From Cardiocondyla obscurior (taxonomy: Eukaryota > Arthropoda > Insecta > Hymenoptera > Formicidae): DNA of 64,000 nucleotides. Below, one piece after another: positions 31,792 to 46,700 of the stretch. The DNA lies in contig NC_091865.1 of NCBI RefSeq assembly GCF_019399895.1, positions 1,059,001 to 1,123,000 on the forward strand, in the 5' to 3' direction. Position numbers and translations under genes: made by a program. Numbering within the stretch: position 1 is the stretch's first letter; each line of letters starts with the position of its first letter. The notes beneath the pieces were generated by a model that was not told where the DNA came from, did no database searches, and was given only the letters and a program-made list of their open reading frames with translations.

Positions 31792-34700
31792 CTGGAAAAA
31801 AAAAAAAAAAAGAAAAAATCGTCTCAGATTGCTGTTTAAATTACAAAGTCGACTATACGACGAAGACAATGTTAAAATTTATTAATAATAAATGTAAAAT
31901 AAATTTAATTATTTAATATGTACAAAATATTAACGTTAATTGTTTCGTCAAGAATAACGTTTTATAAAAGATATTGCGTTAATATTAACTACATAGATTT
32001 CTATGATTTTATATAACTTGTGATATTTTGATTTATTTATATGTATGCAATTTATCTAGTACTATTATCTCTTCCAATAAATTGAAGCTTCAGAGAGCAA
32101 ATGAAAACTTTCCACTTCGTTGCATATATTATACGTTTCGATGACCAAATCGCGGAACCTCAGTTTATTAGGTTCATTGTGGCCGCTTATTCGTTAAAAT
32201 TACGTACATTACCTCATTTCAAAGCTGCTACCTCATTTGCGCTGGAGAATAATCGCGTGCATTTTGTGTATGAATAATTACTGTACTTGTTACAAGATGT
32301 GTTAAATACGTAATAAAGCGGTCTTTATTAATAATCTTTCGTCATTTTTGATTTTACCCAAGACTTCAAAAAATAATCCTTATTAAAATTTATAAAAAAT
32401 TTATCAATCTCTTTTTTTTTTTCTTTTTTTTTTACTATGTTTTTAATATAATTTTTTAAACAAAGCAACGGGCAAGTTATCATCCATATAAAAATAATCG
32501 TAAAGTATGAACTTGAATGTCGCGTGCATCGGCGAAATATCCTGACTTGACCAGATGAATCGTGTTCACTGGTACGTGATCCTGCGTAGAGCATGGAGCG
32601 TCCATCGCGGATATCCGGTTAGATCGACAGACACGAGCAAAAGGAGAAATTGCACAGGTTGTGGAGGGGGAGGGCAGGTCGATAGAACGAGATTAAAAGA
32701 GGCGAAGCTACAAGATTAAAAGGCAAAGCGGGGACCTACTCCGAATTGAACGGCGTCGGTTGGCTGCTCGCAGAGACATTTATATTCCTGGGAAATCGTT
32801 ATTGACCGATCAGAGAATCCGAATGGCTTTGTCGCGCCGTTTCTCCCTTTCTTTATTTCGTGCACCCTTCCTCTCGAGAGGAACGAGACCGCCCGTGAAC
32901 ATCGACATCTGTTCTGCTAAGGGTTTCGACGCGATATCTCCGCGTGTACTCACTGCGAATCGCAAACGGAAAACATAATCGTCATTCAAGTGTGATTATT
33001 TTTAAAATATATTGGAAATATATTAGTATTTTTTAGAGGCATTTGCAATAAGTGTGCATTAAAAAAAAAGAAAACAAAATTTGTTAATTGCATAAATAAA
33101 TGTAACTACTTCAAAGTCTTTTTTTTTTTTTTTTGGTTTTAAACCACAAGTCTTTTGCATGAAAAAATTAAATCTAGCAAAATTTAACTACATGCCTCTG
33201 AGTTCCAAAGGCATGAGCAATGTTTTCGATTTTAAATAAGGGATTTACAGTAGGAAACATTTCGGGTTCTTCCTCACAATTTTCCTGGCCGATAGCTCAG
33301 CGATAGTAATAGCTGTCTGAAGTTCTCTCGGAAATATGGGCCAAAACGCCAAAACATACCTACAGACTATGTAGACCGGAAAACGGAAATTGAGGTAGAA
33401 CAGTTTTGAGACGAGTTTTGCCAGGAAGAACTAGTTATGAAACACGGTACATCAGTGCTAGAGTGGATCGAGAACTTATGTAAAACTTAATGGGGTAAAA
33501 CATACTTAGACGCATTTGCAATGGCTGGTAACGGACATTTTTCGCGAAATATCTGCATAAAAATTTGCATATTTAAACATTTACGATGAATAATAAAATA
33601 ATATAAAGTGACATTTAATTAATTATAATTACTTACAAGTTTCAATGTTTGCAGTGATATAAGGATATTGATTTTCTGACTATTATTTAACGTGAATGTT
33701 AAGCTTGAATGCAATTTGGCTGATGTAATAGATTTGTCTGTTTAAATTATTGATAGTAAAGTCGTGGATTGAATATTTGATACCTGCGGAGGAATTGTAT
33801 GCTTCCCATTAACTGTTTGCGGCGCACCAAAAATAATTAAAAAACATTCCGATCCAAGTGTACGCCTGTTATTGTTCGCCGAATTAATTAACATCCCGAT
33901 ATTTCTACTTTAAAACGAAACTGGGTCGACTATTGAAGTAAAAGCAACCATAGTTATCATATATACACATGCTAATTGAACGAGGAGCAATTTAGAATGG
34001 AATCGGACAGAATGCTTCTAGTTGATTGCCATCGTAAATGATCTGTATTAAGATTCTTGTAAGCGAGAACATCTTTAATTTTTATCACTAAATATTTTTC
34101 ACGAAAAAAAAAAGAAAAAAAAGAAAAAAAAAAGAACATAATTCTCCTCGAGTTAAAACAATAAAGAATATTTTTCAATTGAGAATTAATTTTAAATTGA
34201 GAAGCAAGAACTCGCGACGTACAACATTGTAGATAATGAGAAATTTATTGAGATGCGAGAAAAGCGTGCGATCGTACTTGTCGATACGTTTTGTGTTATC
34301 GTGCGGTTTTATACCGCGTACATTCTCCAACGGCACTTACGGCTATATCGGCGGCACCGCCGCGCACAGGATTTCGAATTTCGATTTAACGGGCTTCCGT
34401 GAAAGAGCGAGTAATAGGTGTGCCTACGTACCCGTGGCGAACCTCGCAGGGTCCACGGTTGTTTGTCGACGAGCGGTGGCGTTCCCGCGAACGCTTTTCT
34501 TCGGCAATCGATTGCTCGCCGGACGAGCGAGAGATTTTCTCGAGTGCTTTCGCTGTCTCGTGCACGTTTGGACTCTGGCGTCAGTTCGATCAGACGCGAA
34601 AGGAGAACTAACTGCTTTTTCTCGCTCGTACGCGCGCGGCTCGTATCTCGATGAAAAGCCGATTTAATCGTTCGCGTCCCGCTGTGACCCTGTCCACTAA

Positions 34701-37700
34701 AAAAAAAAAAAAAAAAACTACTCAAAGAAAACAACGTTTGAAAGACAAACGATGAAGTTGTCGAATTAATTTTAAAATTATTAATTTTTACATTGCCTCG
34801 ATCTCGGGGCGTAAAGTTCCTCGCGATTCCATCTATTTCCGTACGTAAAAATAATTTGCAGTTAATTTAGCAGAAAGCGATAGACTGTGGAGGTCTCGTT
34901 GATAGCGCGTGAAAAGCAGAGTCGTCTAAATAATGAATCGTAGCGCATTATTATTTTTTCCCGCGGCGTCTTGTTGAGCCGCTTTGGTATTCCGTGTGCG
35001 CGGCTGATGAAGGTAACGCTTTTACACGCTCAAAAACTTGTCAGACGATCTGTCACGTGCTCTATTCCGTATATTTAATACTGTAAGTTAAAGTAAGGTA
35101 GAATGTACCGTGTACAAAGCACAGCGATCCATCATAGAGGCTGTCGCGTATCATTTGATAGATCGTTTACTGAATATCTGTCAGTGATAATACTCCTTAA
35201 ATGCGAAGAAGGTTTGACTCAGTTCCACTGAATTCACTATCGACGTATGCAACTGTCATTGCACGTAATACCCAGATAAAATGATCTCCCATAATATTTT
35301 ATGTAATTGTCTAATTATTAAATTAATATCAATGGCGGACTTGTGCGCGCCGCGCTAGGAATAAAGGGAAGAATTAATCAGAGTTCAAAATAAAGAATTA
35401 AACTCACAATCCTTACGGCATCTAACATACAAATAATTTTCGACTCGCGGCAAGAATTTTGTACCATTAAAAAAATTTAATATGCAAATTTTATGTCATT
35501 TTTTTTAAGTCAGTTCTTTTCTCTCGATTTGGAAAGATTAGGGAAAATTTGTGGAACGTCGAAAAAATGTTTTCTGTTACGTTGCAAACGTGACGCGGCC
35601 TCCCTTTATTTTTTTCTTTTCTCTTTTTCGGCTTGACGCGTGTCAAAATTTCTTTCATGACCGTGGAAAGATTTTTCCCGCGGATGTTAAGCCGGTAATG
35701 TGCCGGACGGTGCATAAAGCACATCGTTTTATGCCGCGGCGCGGCGGCACGTTGAAAGTGCCTGTGCCGCGGGGCTGATACAGTAACGAAGGTGGAAAGA
35801 CCGAAAGAACTTTGCGATCGCGGGAAATTGTGCCTGTGTAGAAAAGTTTGCGCGCTGCCACGTCGGCGTCACGCGTAAATTCGCTATTATTGAATTCGAC
35901 GTGGAAAATTTCGTCAGAGCTCGCCCCCCTTTAGAAGATCGTGGATTATCCTTCCGAAGGTTGCGGAAAGTTTAAATAGGTGCGCCGTGCCGTGGTTTAA
36001 AAATAAATAACGTCCGGGAAACTCTGTCAAGTGATTTCCCGAGTTTCACGAAGCGACGTTTACCGCCGATATTAAGCAAATAAAAATCGAAAAGAATGCA
36101 ATTCCGTTCTTTCAAAAAGTCACACAGTCGCGAATAAAGACGCGAGACGTATCTGTCTAAAAATTAAAATTATTACATCCAGCAAGGATTAAATCGCGGT
36201 CGGATAACTATTCTATTTTGTAAAAAAAAAAAAAAAAAAATTGTCTGTATTTATGTTTGTTTAAACTGCCGATTTCCATAGCAGTCGCCTGAATCCAGCG
36301 ATATGCGTGGACGTCGATATTTATGAGCGGGTCATTCGTTGTGGATTCACAGAGAAACTCTCCATAACGGTCGCGCAAGGGAAAAGGTGCAAAGAGATAA
36401 AAGGGATGAAAATGTCAAAAGGAACGAGGGGTTGAAATCTTGTCACTTTTAGCGATGGCGGGTGGACGCGAAGCGCGGGATGCAACGAAATAAATCCTCC
36501 CGGGATCTGCGTGATATCTCTCTTCGTTGCGGCGCGTTTCTTGTTGGCATATGTGACAGTTTAAATTGAGTTCGCGTTATACTTTTTCCATTGCGCGGTT
36601 TTCTAACATCGCCCGGAACCAAGTAGAAGGACTGCGCGACGCCGTTCAATTGTACGCGGCAAACCCCCGGTATTATTCCGCTAATTTAAATGTTGATCTG
36701 GTGGAATTTTGCTTAGAATCGCCTTCCGGGGTACACGTGTTTCTCATCGAGGTACAATGTATACGATAAGCCTGCATAAGAATCGCAGTAAGGAGCTAGA
36801 CGATTTTCCTTTCCTTGCGCAGTTGTATGACGATTCGACGCAGTTGGACGGAACACGGAATACATTAGATACCCGGACGCGTCTTATCAAATATCAGCGG
36901 TTTGAATCGGCGCGGATATTCGTTTATGCAATTCGTTTATCCTCCGCGCATATAGGAATCGTACCGATTTTAGAAACGCTCGCTATTTACCTGCGTTAAT
37001 TTTTTTAATATACAGACATATTTATATGTCAAATATATATATAAATATTTTATATTTATGTAAAATTTTATCAGTATCCCCGATTGACGTTTCTCGCGAA
37101 CTGTTATCCAAAAAAAAAAAAAAAAAAAAAAACAAAAAATTGAAATGCAGCCGCAATTTTCTATTTGCTTGCACGCAACAAGAGATATGCAATGGTTGTG
37201 ATTCCGCTATTACGTTTCACTTGCGTCATTGTGTTTTGCGAGGTTTATATTTTGCGTATCGCCCGTGTTGACAGAATCGCATTGAGCTTTCGACGAGCGC
37301 GCTCTTTTATCGCAATGCATCTCGTGATCTTTCACAGAGATGGCTGTTTGCAAAATTCATACGCGGGCTCCGAGCACAACACCGTACACGGTCGGCCCCC
37401 GGTCTGGTTTCTTCACCTTATCCCGCTGGAAATCGATGACGCGAGCTCCAATCGCAGTTGTTAGCACACGTCGTCCTGCCCTTCTCTCGAATCCGACGCA
37501 TCGTTCAATTTCTACAAAGTCTCGTCTATTCCCGAATACGTCACGCGCCATCCCGCTCGCGAGGAACGGAAGATCCCGTGAGCGCTCCGTAATCTTGAAA
37601 TAAATCAGGCCGGAGGCGTGCAACATTTCGACAATTGTGCAACCGATGTTCGCGTTAACGAGAAAACGTTGATCGCCGCGCGATTAAATGCTTCGTTTTC

Positions 37701-40700
37701 GCGACGTGATTTTTATCGCCGTTGGAAACGAAGCGACGTGGGATTCGCTATCCCGGGGATCTTCCCCCCCCCCCGCATTTCGGCACCGGCGCCGTCGAGG
37801 TAAAACGTAAACGATTTACGGCTACACGATTTTGTATTCAGTCATCACGCTCGGTACTTTATCTTACGGATCTCCCATCGATCGGCAACGAGACTTTCGC
37901 GAGAGTAATTCAACGGCATTTTGTCGAGAGCGTGTTATCGACATTTGTGTATCTTCCACCCTTTATTTATCACCCGCAACTATCCTCGGATCCCTTGTTA
38001 AGTATATCTATCTAAATGGGTGATCGATTATCCGAGACGCTGTCGAGGGATTTCGCCATCGCCATACGTTCGAGATATCTTGTATACGCGCGAAAATGAT
38101 AAGTCGATACTTTTATTAAGATACTTGGATTAAGAACAATAACGTAAAATTAAAATAAATGTTGCACCACCGTATTTCGCGTCACCTGTAAAGAGCTGTC
38201 CGATCGATCCGCCAACTCTTTAATATACATATCGCCAAGATCAAATGTACACGAATTAATTTTATCACATATACATATTACATATATACACTCGAGGGTA
38301 ATCTAAAAAGTTTTTATACGCGAATAGATTTGCACGTGAAATAGATCAAGTGTCGAACGGAAAGGGCTCGGTTATATTTTGGTAAAGGGGCAAAGGGTAC
38401 GGGGGGGGCGAAGCGATTACAATTAATCGAGGGTAGAAATGACATTCCTACCGTTCGATTAAAAAGAGTGGATTAACGCGCGATCGGTTATTCAAATCTA
38501 TTTTCGGAATCGCGTGTCTGATGGTACAGCTGGCTCGACGCACTCTCTCGAAACGAGTGTAAGCAGCGAGATTGAGTTTTGCGGAATCGCTCCTCGTTTA
38601 CCGCGCAAAATCTCCATCAAATTCCATCAAGTTCGGCGATCGAGCGCAACGACTCGATGGCAACGTTATACCGCCGAAGATGAGGAGGGGGAGGACCCGT
38701 CGCTCGTTCGCTCGCTCAGTCTATTTGTCACCGATTGATTTGATTCGCGAACGGTCGCGCGCTACTAGCCCCGCTCGATCCGCTGGAGATTAGGTCCGGC
38801 GGCATTCCCAAAATCCGTACGGTCGTAGAGCTATCCGGGCAATGCGAATCCGATCGAGGGCTGCATTCCTCGCGCTAGTAAAATCGCCGATAGCGCGGCC
38901 GCGCCAATCTAAAGTACACGAGCAAATGTTTTACGCGTATCACCGTACGTGGCGTCGCGTGGTATCATCGTGGTGACGAACAACGCTGGGAAATCTTTCT
39001 CCCAAAGCTCTCTCTCTCTATTTTTTTTTTCTCTTTTATTTTTTCTTTCTCATTTATCTCTTTCTCGGTTCCCGTTCGTTACTTTTGTTTCGAGTTTTCG
39101 TCAATTTTTTATCTCCTAACACGTTATGGCACGATATTTCGAGACAACCGTTCGATTTTATTTTTTCGCGTGAGGGAAAATAATTTGTATTTTTAACCAC
39201 TCTTCTCTAATTTGAAGATTTAGAAATATTTCATCTTCGGCTTCGAGGGAAAAAAAGGAAGATGCGCGTTCATCATCAAGATGTGATGCAATATCCTTTG
39301 TTTCACAATGTCCCATTCAGTTTCTCCTCTCACCCTCTAACTTCCATCTAGACTCACTTCCCCGTTCTGTTGTACTTCTCTTTTGTCATTCTTTTCTTTA
39401 ATATACCCTATCGCTTTGTCTTGTCCTACGTTTTGTCCCTTTCCTACGCACCAGCGTTGTATATTGTCTCTCTTACCGTCTCACAATCTCCAGCAATGTA
39501 GTTTCTCTCGTAAAACATAGGAATGTTACGATACGCCAATCTATCAAGTCTCTTCTTCATTTGTCGGAAACATTTTATTACATTTCGCTTCTAAGCCGCG
39601 TCGTAAAGGAAATGACAATTTCCTTTCTACATTTAGACGTCATTTCGCGATTATTTCAGCGAAAAGAAGTCTATAAGTATAGCAAAAGAAAGTCGAAAAG
39701 AGACTCGGGGAACGGGAGAAAGTTGATAAAATTATCTAGCTTTTACAGGTGACTAAAATAACGGCTACGCGTGGCGTCGTCCGTTAAATTAACCGCATCA
39801 AGTTAATGTTATCAAGATCGCGTTCGGGAACCTTACCCAAAGGATACCAAAAGTGGAATTAAATTTGAGCGAGATGAAACGAGCCACGAAGGATGTGAAC
39901 TGTAAATGGGGTGCGCTGCTGCTTTTTGCGCTTTTGCGAAACGCTTGGAAGTCAGATTAATCATGAGGGCTGCGTAAAAATGTAAATACAACGGAAGAAT
40001 ATAAAGGCGAGCTTTACAACCGTAACATTTTTAATTTCTTTTGCACTGTCTGTTTAGAACTTGAGTGTCTTTTATTCTCGGGCTGGAACGTTTGAGAATC
40101 TATTAATTATACGACATCGCATGTGCATAATTATGCTGGATAATTTATTTATTAGGTATTTATCACCGCGTTAAAAAATTTAATTGCTATTTTCGTAAAG
40201 TCGCATGCCTATTTCCGATGCGTAGAATTTGGGTGATTAATTTTTATTTTATCGTCATCCACGTCGCTACGTTTTAGATATTAACGTTTGATTTGCGTTT
40301 GTATATCGCGGCGAATAATTACGCTGTTAAAGGCTAAGCCCCTTCGCGATAAAGAGAAGGGATTATCAGGTGATAGTAGAGAGAATTAACTAGAGAGGCG
40401 ATGTTGATCGTGAGAACGTTCGTGTTAAACTGCCCGCGTGTTTATTGCATCGCATATTGGATACGTACCTGCAAGACGAAGAGAAGAGCGATTAGCACAA
40501 TCGAGGAATAGAGTGTCCCATTTACAATGGCTTTCATGGCCATGAGACAGCCTCGAGTGTTGAGGCTCTCGTAGATGGGATCGTCCTCAGGATTTGGCAG
40601 CTGAAGGGGATCACGATAGCTAAGGCCCCTTTATGTCGATTCGACAACAGCTTCTGGGTACTGCTGGGCGTCACACGATCGTCCTGCCCGGCATACCTGC

Positions 40701-43700
40701 ATCAAATTCCACGTAAGATGCGCCTGCATACCGACAGTTCGATTCGCATACCGTAATATGAATGCCGTCGTACTTTGACCATGAATTATGATTTTTCCAT
40801 ATTTTACTATGTATAACCGTTCGTCATCATCTACATGCATTCTATGCATCGTTAAAGGTATTTTACGGTACGTAAGATATTTAATGTCGCGCAAAACGAT
40901 ATTTTATGCCAATAAATTAATTTTTTTTAGAATTATGATATTTTGTGGATTAAAGTAGTACACGTGTTATTTTAGATTTTTTTTTTTTTTTTTACATACT
41001 TTTTAATTGAATACTTTTATAAAATCCAATTATTCTTTAATTGGAAAAGTTTCTCGTCATTTCTGTGGAACGTAGGTAATAAGATCCAATTCGCTATTCA
41101 AAATTTGTGTTTTTCTTTACTCGGAAGACCCGCGGGTTGGAAATGAATTGGCTCGGAGATGAAGTTTCCCGTTCTTGGTAGGGTGAGCCTGTTCTTTCGG
41201 CGTGACCAACGTCAAATTCCGCGGGCGTGAATACCTCTATGTCGGTCTCTTCTTCTCTTAGGCGTGCAGTGAAGCGAGCGACCACCAATCGGCATTCCGC
41301 AAGTTGGCGCACTTGCTAATTCGAACTTGTCCACGGACACACCGGCGAAGTGCGGAATGAGCTAGCAGTCATGTCGTACGTTCGCGTCCCCGTGTTCTCC
41401 ATCCTGACGCTTCCTCGGCGAAAGTTCTGCGAAACTTTCTCGCCCGAAAACACTTCGTCACACCGTCACACAAGAGCGGCCACATTCGCACATGACATAT
41501 GTAATGGTAAGCAAGAGTTCCACTCATCTGCGGTCCGTCATTCATTGACCGTACCGTCTAATTCCCAATTAAATGTTCTTGAAAATTACAGATGTTCTAC
41601 GATATCGATCTAATTTTCCGTTACGTGTGCGCGCTCAAGTTTTGGTTTCATCAACTCGTTCGAATTAATCGACATCCGTACGCATTCCTTGTAAAAATGT
41701 CCTGCGTTTCCTGTAATTAAAAAAAAAAAAATATAACTTAATTCATTTTTTTTAAAAAGCCAAATATAATTTATCTATTAAAGAAGACATTAATCCGCGA
41801 AAGAAAAAAAGAAAGAAAAAAAAAACGATGAAAGAAATATCAATACTACTTCGGCTTTAAAGGATCAGTTTGGTTTGTAAACTTTAAATTATTCGTTTAT
41901 GAAAAAGCAATATTTTATCGTAGACATTTCAATGGTCGACCTGTGGTTTAATCCACAGGTTCGGTAGTTTGGTGTATCAGAGAATTCACGCGCCATCGAC
42001 GCGTTATTGGCGCTATGCACGAATTTTCGGGTCTCTTGGAGTCTGGGTATTGGAACACTGAAACGAGTTAATCCTTAAGCCGATAGAGTACGCGAATCAC
42101 GTCGCAATCCCGTATGGGAGGGCTCGTTATATATGTCGCGTCGGCGAAACCTGGTATTAGTTTTATTAATAACGCGCATTATAGCTATTTCCATTACCGA
42201 TTACACGCGCTTTAACTTTGAGCCTGTCGCTCAAGCCGCTTTACAAACGCTCCCCCACATTAGCCAATTTCACTGACGGCAGTTTCGTCAGATTCCGTAT
42301 TTGGAGATCTCATTTGTAAAATGTAAATTAATGTAAAAGAAATCAGTTCTTTCTTTTTTTTTCTAGTAATAAGTATGTACGTTCTTGGCTGTCTTGATTG
42401 TGGCAAGTACATTTAAATAGCTACGTTAAGAATTAGCGTCTGAAAAAAATATTGCATTTGTTATATTAATTTAATCAATCGATATTAATAACATTAATTG
42501 CAAAAAAATTCTATAGTTCTGTAAAATTCTTTTTTTTTATGTAAGAACGTAGGTAACTTTTTACAAAAAAATTTCACAATTAGTCGGCGATGACGGCATG
42601 ATTTACAAGTAATCGCCCGTTAATACACTCGACTTTAATGCCTGTGCTCACTCTCGCGAAACCGGCGAAATGGAAAACACTTCGCAGTGGGCGTTTACAT
42701 GCCTTCGCACCGTGCAGAAGGTAAGAGCGTAAGTCCGTGAACATATAACTTACAGAAGAAGGCGGCTCGGGCGTCCCAGAAATTAAGGAACAACGCGTAG
42801 CAGCGTAGGATCGGTGAAACCATCCTACGTTCCTCGACCATTTTCGTAGCGTGGATATTTCGTTAAGTATTCACCGCGACGCGGAACAGTGGCGAATGTG
42901 ACAATAAATTAATTCGTGGCGCTGCGACGTTTTAGAGAGGATGATACGATGTCAGGTTCCTTGTCAAAACACGAACTTTTTTTTAGACGAATGTGCGAAC
43001 GTTTCTCTACGCCATTGGAGCACTTTGCTCTCGAAAATGTCCGACGTTTTAAATGCCGCAATTTTGTTCTTTTTTTTTTTTTTTTTCAACTATACCGTCA
43101 TTCGGAAAGAAATGTGATGCAGAATCTCGAAACGTTCTTCGTCTTGTTCATCAACTTCGATAATTTGCCGTGAAGCCAGTGCATGGAAGTCTCCAAGTGC
43201 TCAATTCATCGCGAAGACTTTTCGAAGAACAATACAAATATCTTATTTCTTGATATTCCACATTAATTTAATTTAATAATTCTCGTTAAATTTCTATGTG
43301 TTCCAGATTGGCTCTCGAAATATTTAATGTTATTTAAAATTATTAGAAAAGTAAAAAAAAAAATTATGACTAGCACAATGTTTTATAATTTAAATATAAA
43401 AACTAAAATAGATGTAATGACTATAAACTTGTTAAAAAAATTTTTAAACTTCGACATACTATCTTTTTTTTATGGAAAATATTTCATCTCCTTGTACATG
43501 ATCAATTTATACATTTTTTATTTAAATGCTTTTTTTTTAGTAACAAGTATTTATTGCATATTAAAGAATTTTTTGCTGTTAATGCACGAATAAAGATTAA
43601 ATGTAACACCGAATCAATTGACTATCGTATTACGACTTTACGATGAAGCACGCGGCAATTTAGACGACAAACGGTGCCAGATTATTAAGTGCCAATTATT

Positions 43701-46700
43701 CGAGGATAATTACTTGACAATTACTCGAGAGTCTAGAACTCAGCGAATCTAGAAACCGGAGGTTGCGCTGTAACGTATAGATCATGCCGTCGTCGCACAA
43801 ATCGATTCCGCGGTACGTGCAATTTGTCTGTAGCACGCTTTCAAGTTCTACGTCCTAAATGCCTAATAATCATACTTTATTTTGTAATTTAATTCTTGCA
43901 AAATTTGTAATATCTTTTTGCGAACATTCAACCAACCGTGCATAATTCTTTCGCGAAACAAAAGGGCAATTCTTGTAAAATTACAGGAGATGCGTTTGTT
44001 ACAAGTTACTATAAAATAATATATAATTTTGCATATAATTAAGTTGTTAAGATACGATAAAATTTGTCACGACTACTGTCATTTACACTTTTGTGATAAA
44101 CTCTATCATACTGTAACTATTAATTAGGTAGGTTACAGGTAGAATTTTCATCAGTAATTTCAACCGTACCTAGCGCATCGCAAGCGTCAGCCTGCTGGTT
44201 GATTTGCATATTATTTCATGTAACGTTATGCATCGTTTTCGCCACCTGGTTGCTTTAGGAAGATCATATGTCAGATTAAGTGTGCATATCAATAAAACAA
44301 TTCTCTGTATATTTTTGTTTGTCCTTTTTTTTATATATAGAAAAAAAACTATTTATTATAAAATCATAAAATATTTAATGTGCTGCTTTACATTTTAGTT
44401 ATAAATCAAACATAATATTAAGACGTATCTTAATTTTTAATATTTTAAATTTTACCCTCTTTACGTAAAAAAAAAAAAAAAAAAAATAGAACTATTACAT
44501 ATTTTTTATACGCTGTAATATCTTAATAAGTAAAATAATTAATTTCAAACTTACTCGCATTTGCCGAGTTATTTATTCGTCTTTTTCCCAGCCTTTCTAA
44601 AGTGATCTGAAAAATCGAGGCGAAATTTTCGGCAGGGCAGTGGTGCATGGGCAGTTTTGGTGAAAAGTTTGCGCTTCAAGATTTTTCACAGAAACTGTTT
44701 CACAGTGTAAGGAGTTTTTGCAACTTTACTGTTACGCGAGAAAAACGTTGGAACGTTTTGCGATTAAAGCGTCCTGAGTTTTGGAACTTACTCCCGTCCG
44801 GCGATCGACGAATTTGAGACACGAGGCGCTCGTTCGCCGAGACGCTGGAAGTCGCTATAAAACAGCGAATAGTCGTCGCGGAAAGACAGGTCGCTAACCA
44901 CGAGGAGTTTTCAGTTCATCCATGATCTAAAGTACCACATTTACCAAGTTTTCCTTGACTTTATAGTTACGTGAACTTCTTATACCTCAATATTATTTTA
45001 ATGCTTTTTAATAGAGGAAGCCGAAGTTTGAAGTAACAGAAGCAGGTAACATACGCGCCTGCATATGTATGTGTGTAAGTAACGGAAATTAATTCTTTCT
45101 ATTTTAGGCACTACCTATATTTCGCTCACACAACGTTAAAGCGCGCGTTGAAGTGTCGATAGCTCGATAATCTCTGTTCGCTTGCGCCGCTGTAAAATAC
45201 ATTAACGAGCGTATGTGTAATTAAAATAAATGAGCTCCTTCCATTCTCCTCGACTGCTCTACGTACGAAACTATCCGGAGATTCTAACAAATCGATTGGC
45301 CTTCGGTAATCTCTATTCTCTGTTCTCTCCAAGGTATATATATTTCCGAATATGCAGAAATGGTCAGAAATAAAAAAAAGGATAGTAAATTAAATATCGT
45401 TTCAAATACCCGAGTCGAAATTCGTCTGGTTATTCTGATTTTGTAGCTACCCGAAGTGGAAATTGATTCCCACCGTTACCTAATAATTAATTAGCCGATT
45501 CGTGATCCGTCTCGTGGCTGTCTAGCAAAACTGTCCAGCGCTGAGCCGGAAATGTAACAATCATTATTACTAGTTAATAACGAGCTAGAAAAGTTAGATA
45601 TCTAAACGTTTTTCGCCGCGTGCGAGTCTACTACGCGTTCTGACCTACCCTAGCACGTGCTCGACTGCCGAAATCGCTGGTCGCCGGGTTCGACGACCGC
45701 CGCGGTAGTGTTAGTGCGTGCGTGTGTTGACATCAGGCCGGCAGGTTTCGCGTTCCGAGTTCGCAAGGTGGAGGACGCGCGGGCGGCGGACGGCAAGAAC
45801 CGGTTTGCCAGGCGAATTCGACAGTCGAGCGTATCGTAAGATCATCGGCCGGCAGGTCCTCGCATTCCAAGCTCGCAAGGTGGAGGACGCGCGGGCGGCG
45901 GACGGCAAGAACCGGTTTGCCTGGCGAATTCGGCAGTCGAACGAGCGTTGCGTATGGTCAGAACATAAACAGTAAACAAGTACACGGCGAAAAAAAGTAT
46001 AGATATCTGTTCAGATACATGGTCCGCGCTGGACAGTGACGACCGATACTAAACAGATTTTGTTCTTTTTCTTTTTCTTAACGACAACAACTAAATAACG
46101 GCAAAAAATGTTTAGATATCTAACAAAATTAATTACAATTGTTAATCCGTTATCGCATAAGAGTGCGATAAAAAAATTCTTTTTACCTTTCAATTTTATT
46201 TTATTAGTTAAAATAGCGCTGCAATAAATTAAATGTCAGTGTCTGAATAAACGCGAGCTAAACGGTTTTACGGCAAATTTTTTTTTATCGTAAGAACACG
46301 AGTTCAGCGAAAAACGGTATTCCTTTTAATTATTAATATTATAAGTTTTAATTGTTTTATAATACTTTTAGCTGAAATAACAATGCATAATTATGCTCTT
46401 TTCTTCTCCGCTGTATTTTCTTGTCCCGTCGACTCATGTACACGGTTAATTCTGTTTCTACATTTGATTGCATAGCGTGCAGTTAATTGCATTCATGCTT
46501 CCGTGCCATTGAATCCTTAACGAATGTTTCAATCGAGCCGCGATACATCTCTGCGCACAGTGTTCGTCGTAACGAACATAATAAATTTACCAAAAATGTC
46601 TGCAGCGTTAATTTCTGATTTGTCGCCAAGCTGAGAATACTATCCGCGTTAAAACATTTAAGCCGGAATTATCAAGCACGTCGGGCAAGGCTCGCGGCAA

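Noticed and set aside
34236..34734. 143- and 141-codon open frames on opposite strands
   Set aside because: Both strands are open across the same GC-rich patch, there is no recognisable motif, and residues are biased to Arg/Ser/Ala as expected from composition.
41094..41312. Minus-strand frame reading LAECRLVVARFTARLREEET and onward
   Set aside because: Considered as another tetraspanin-like exon, but it has no hydrophobic segment or cysteine motif and would not link to the adjacent exon.
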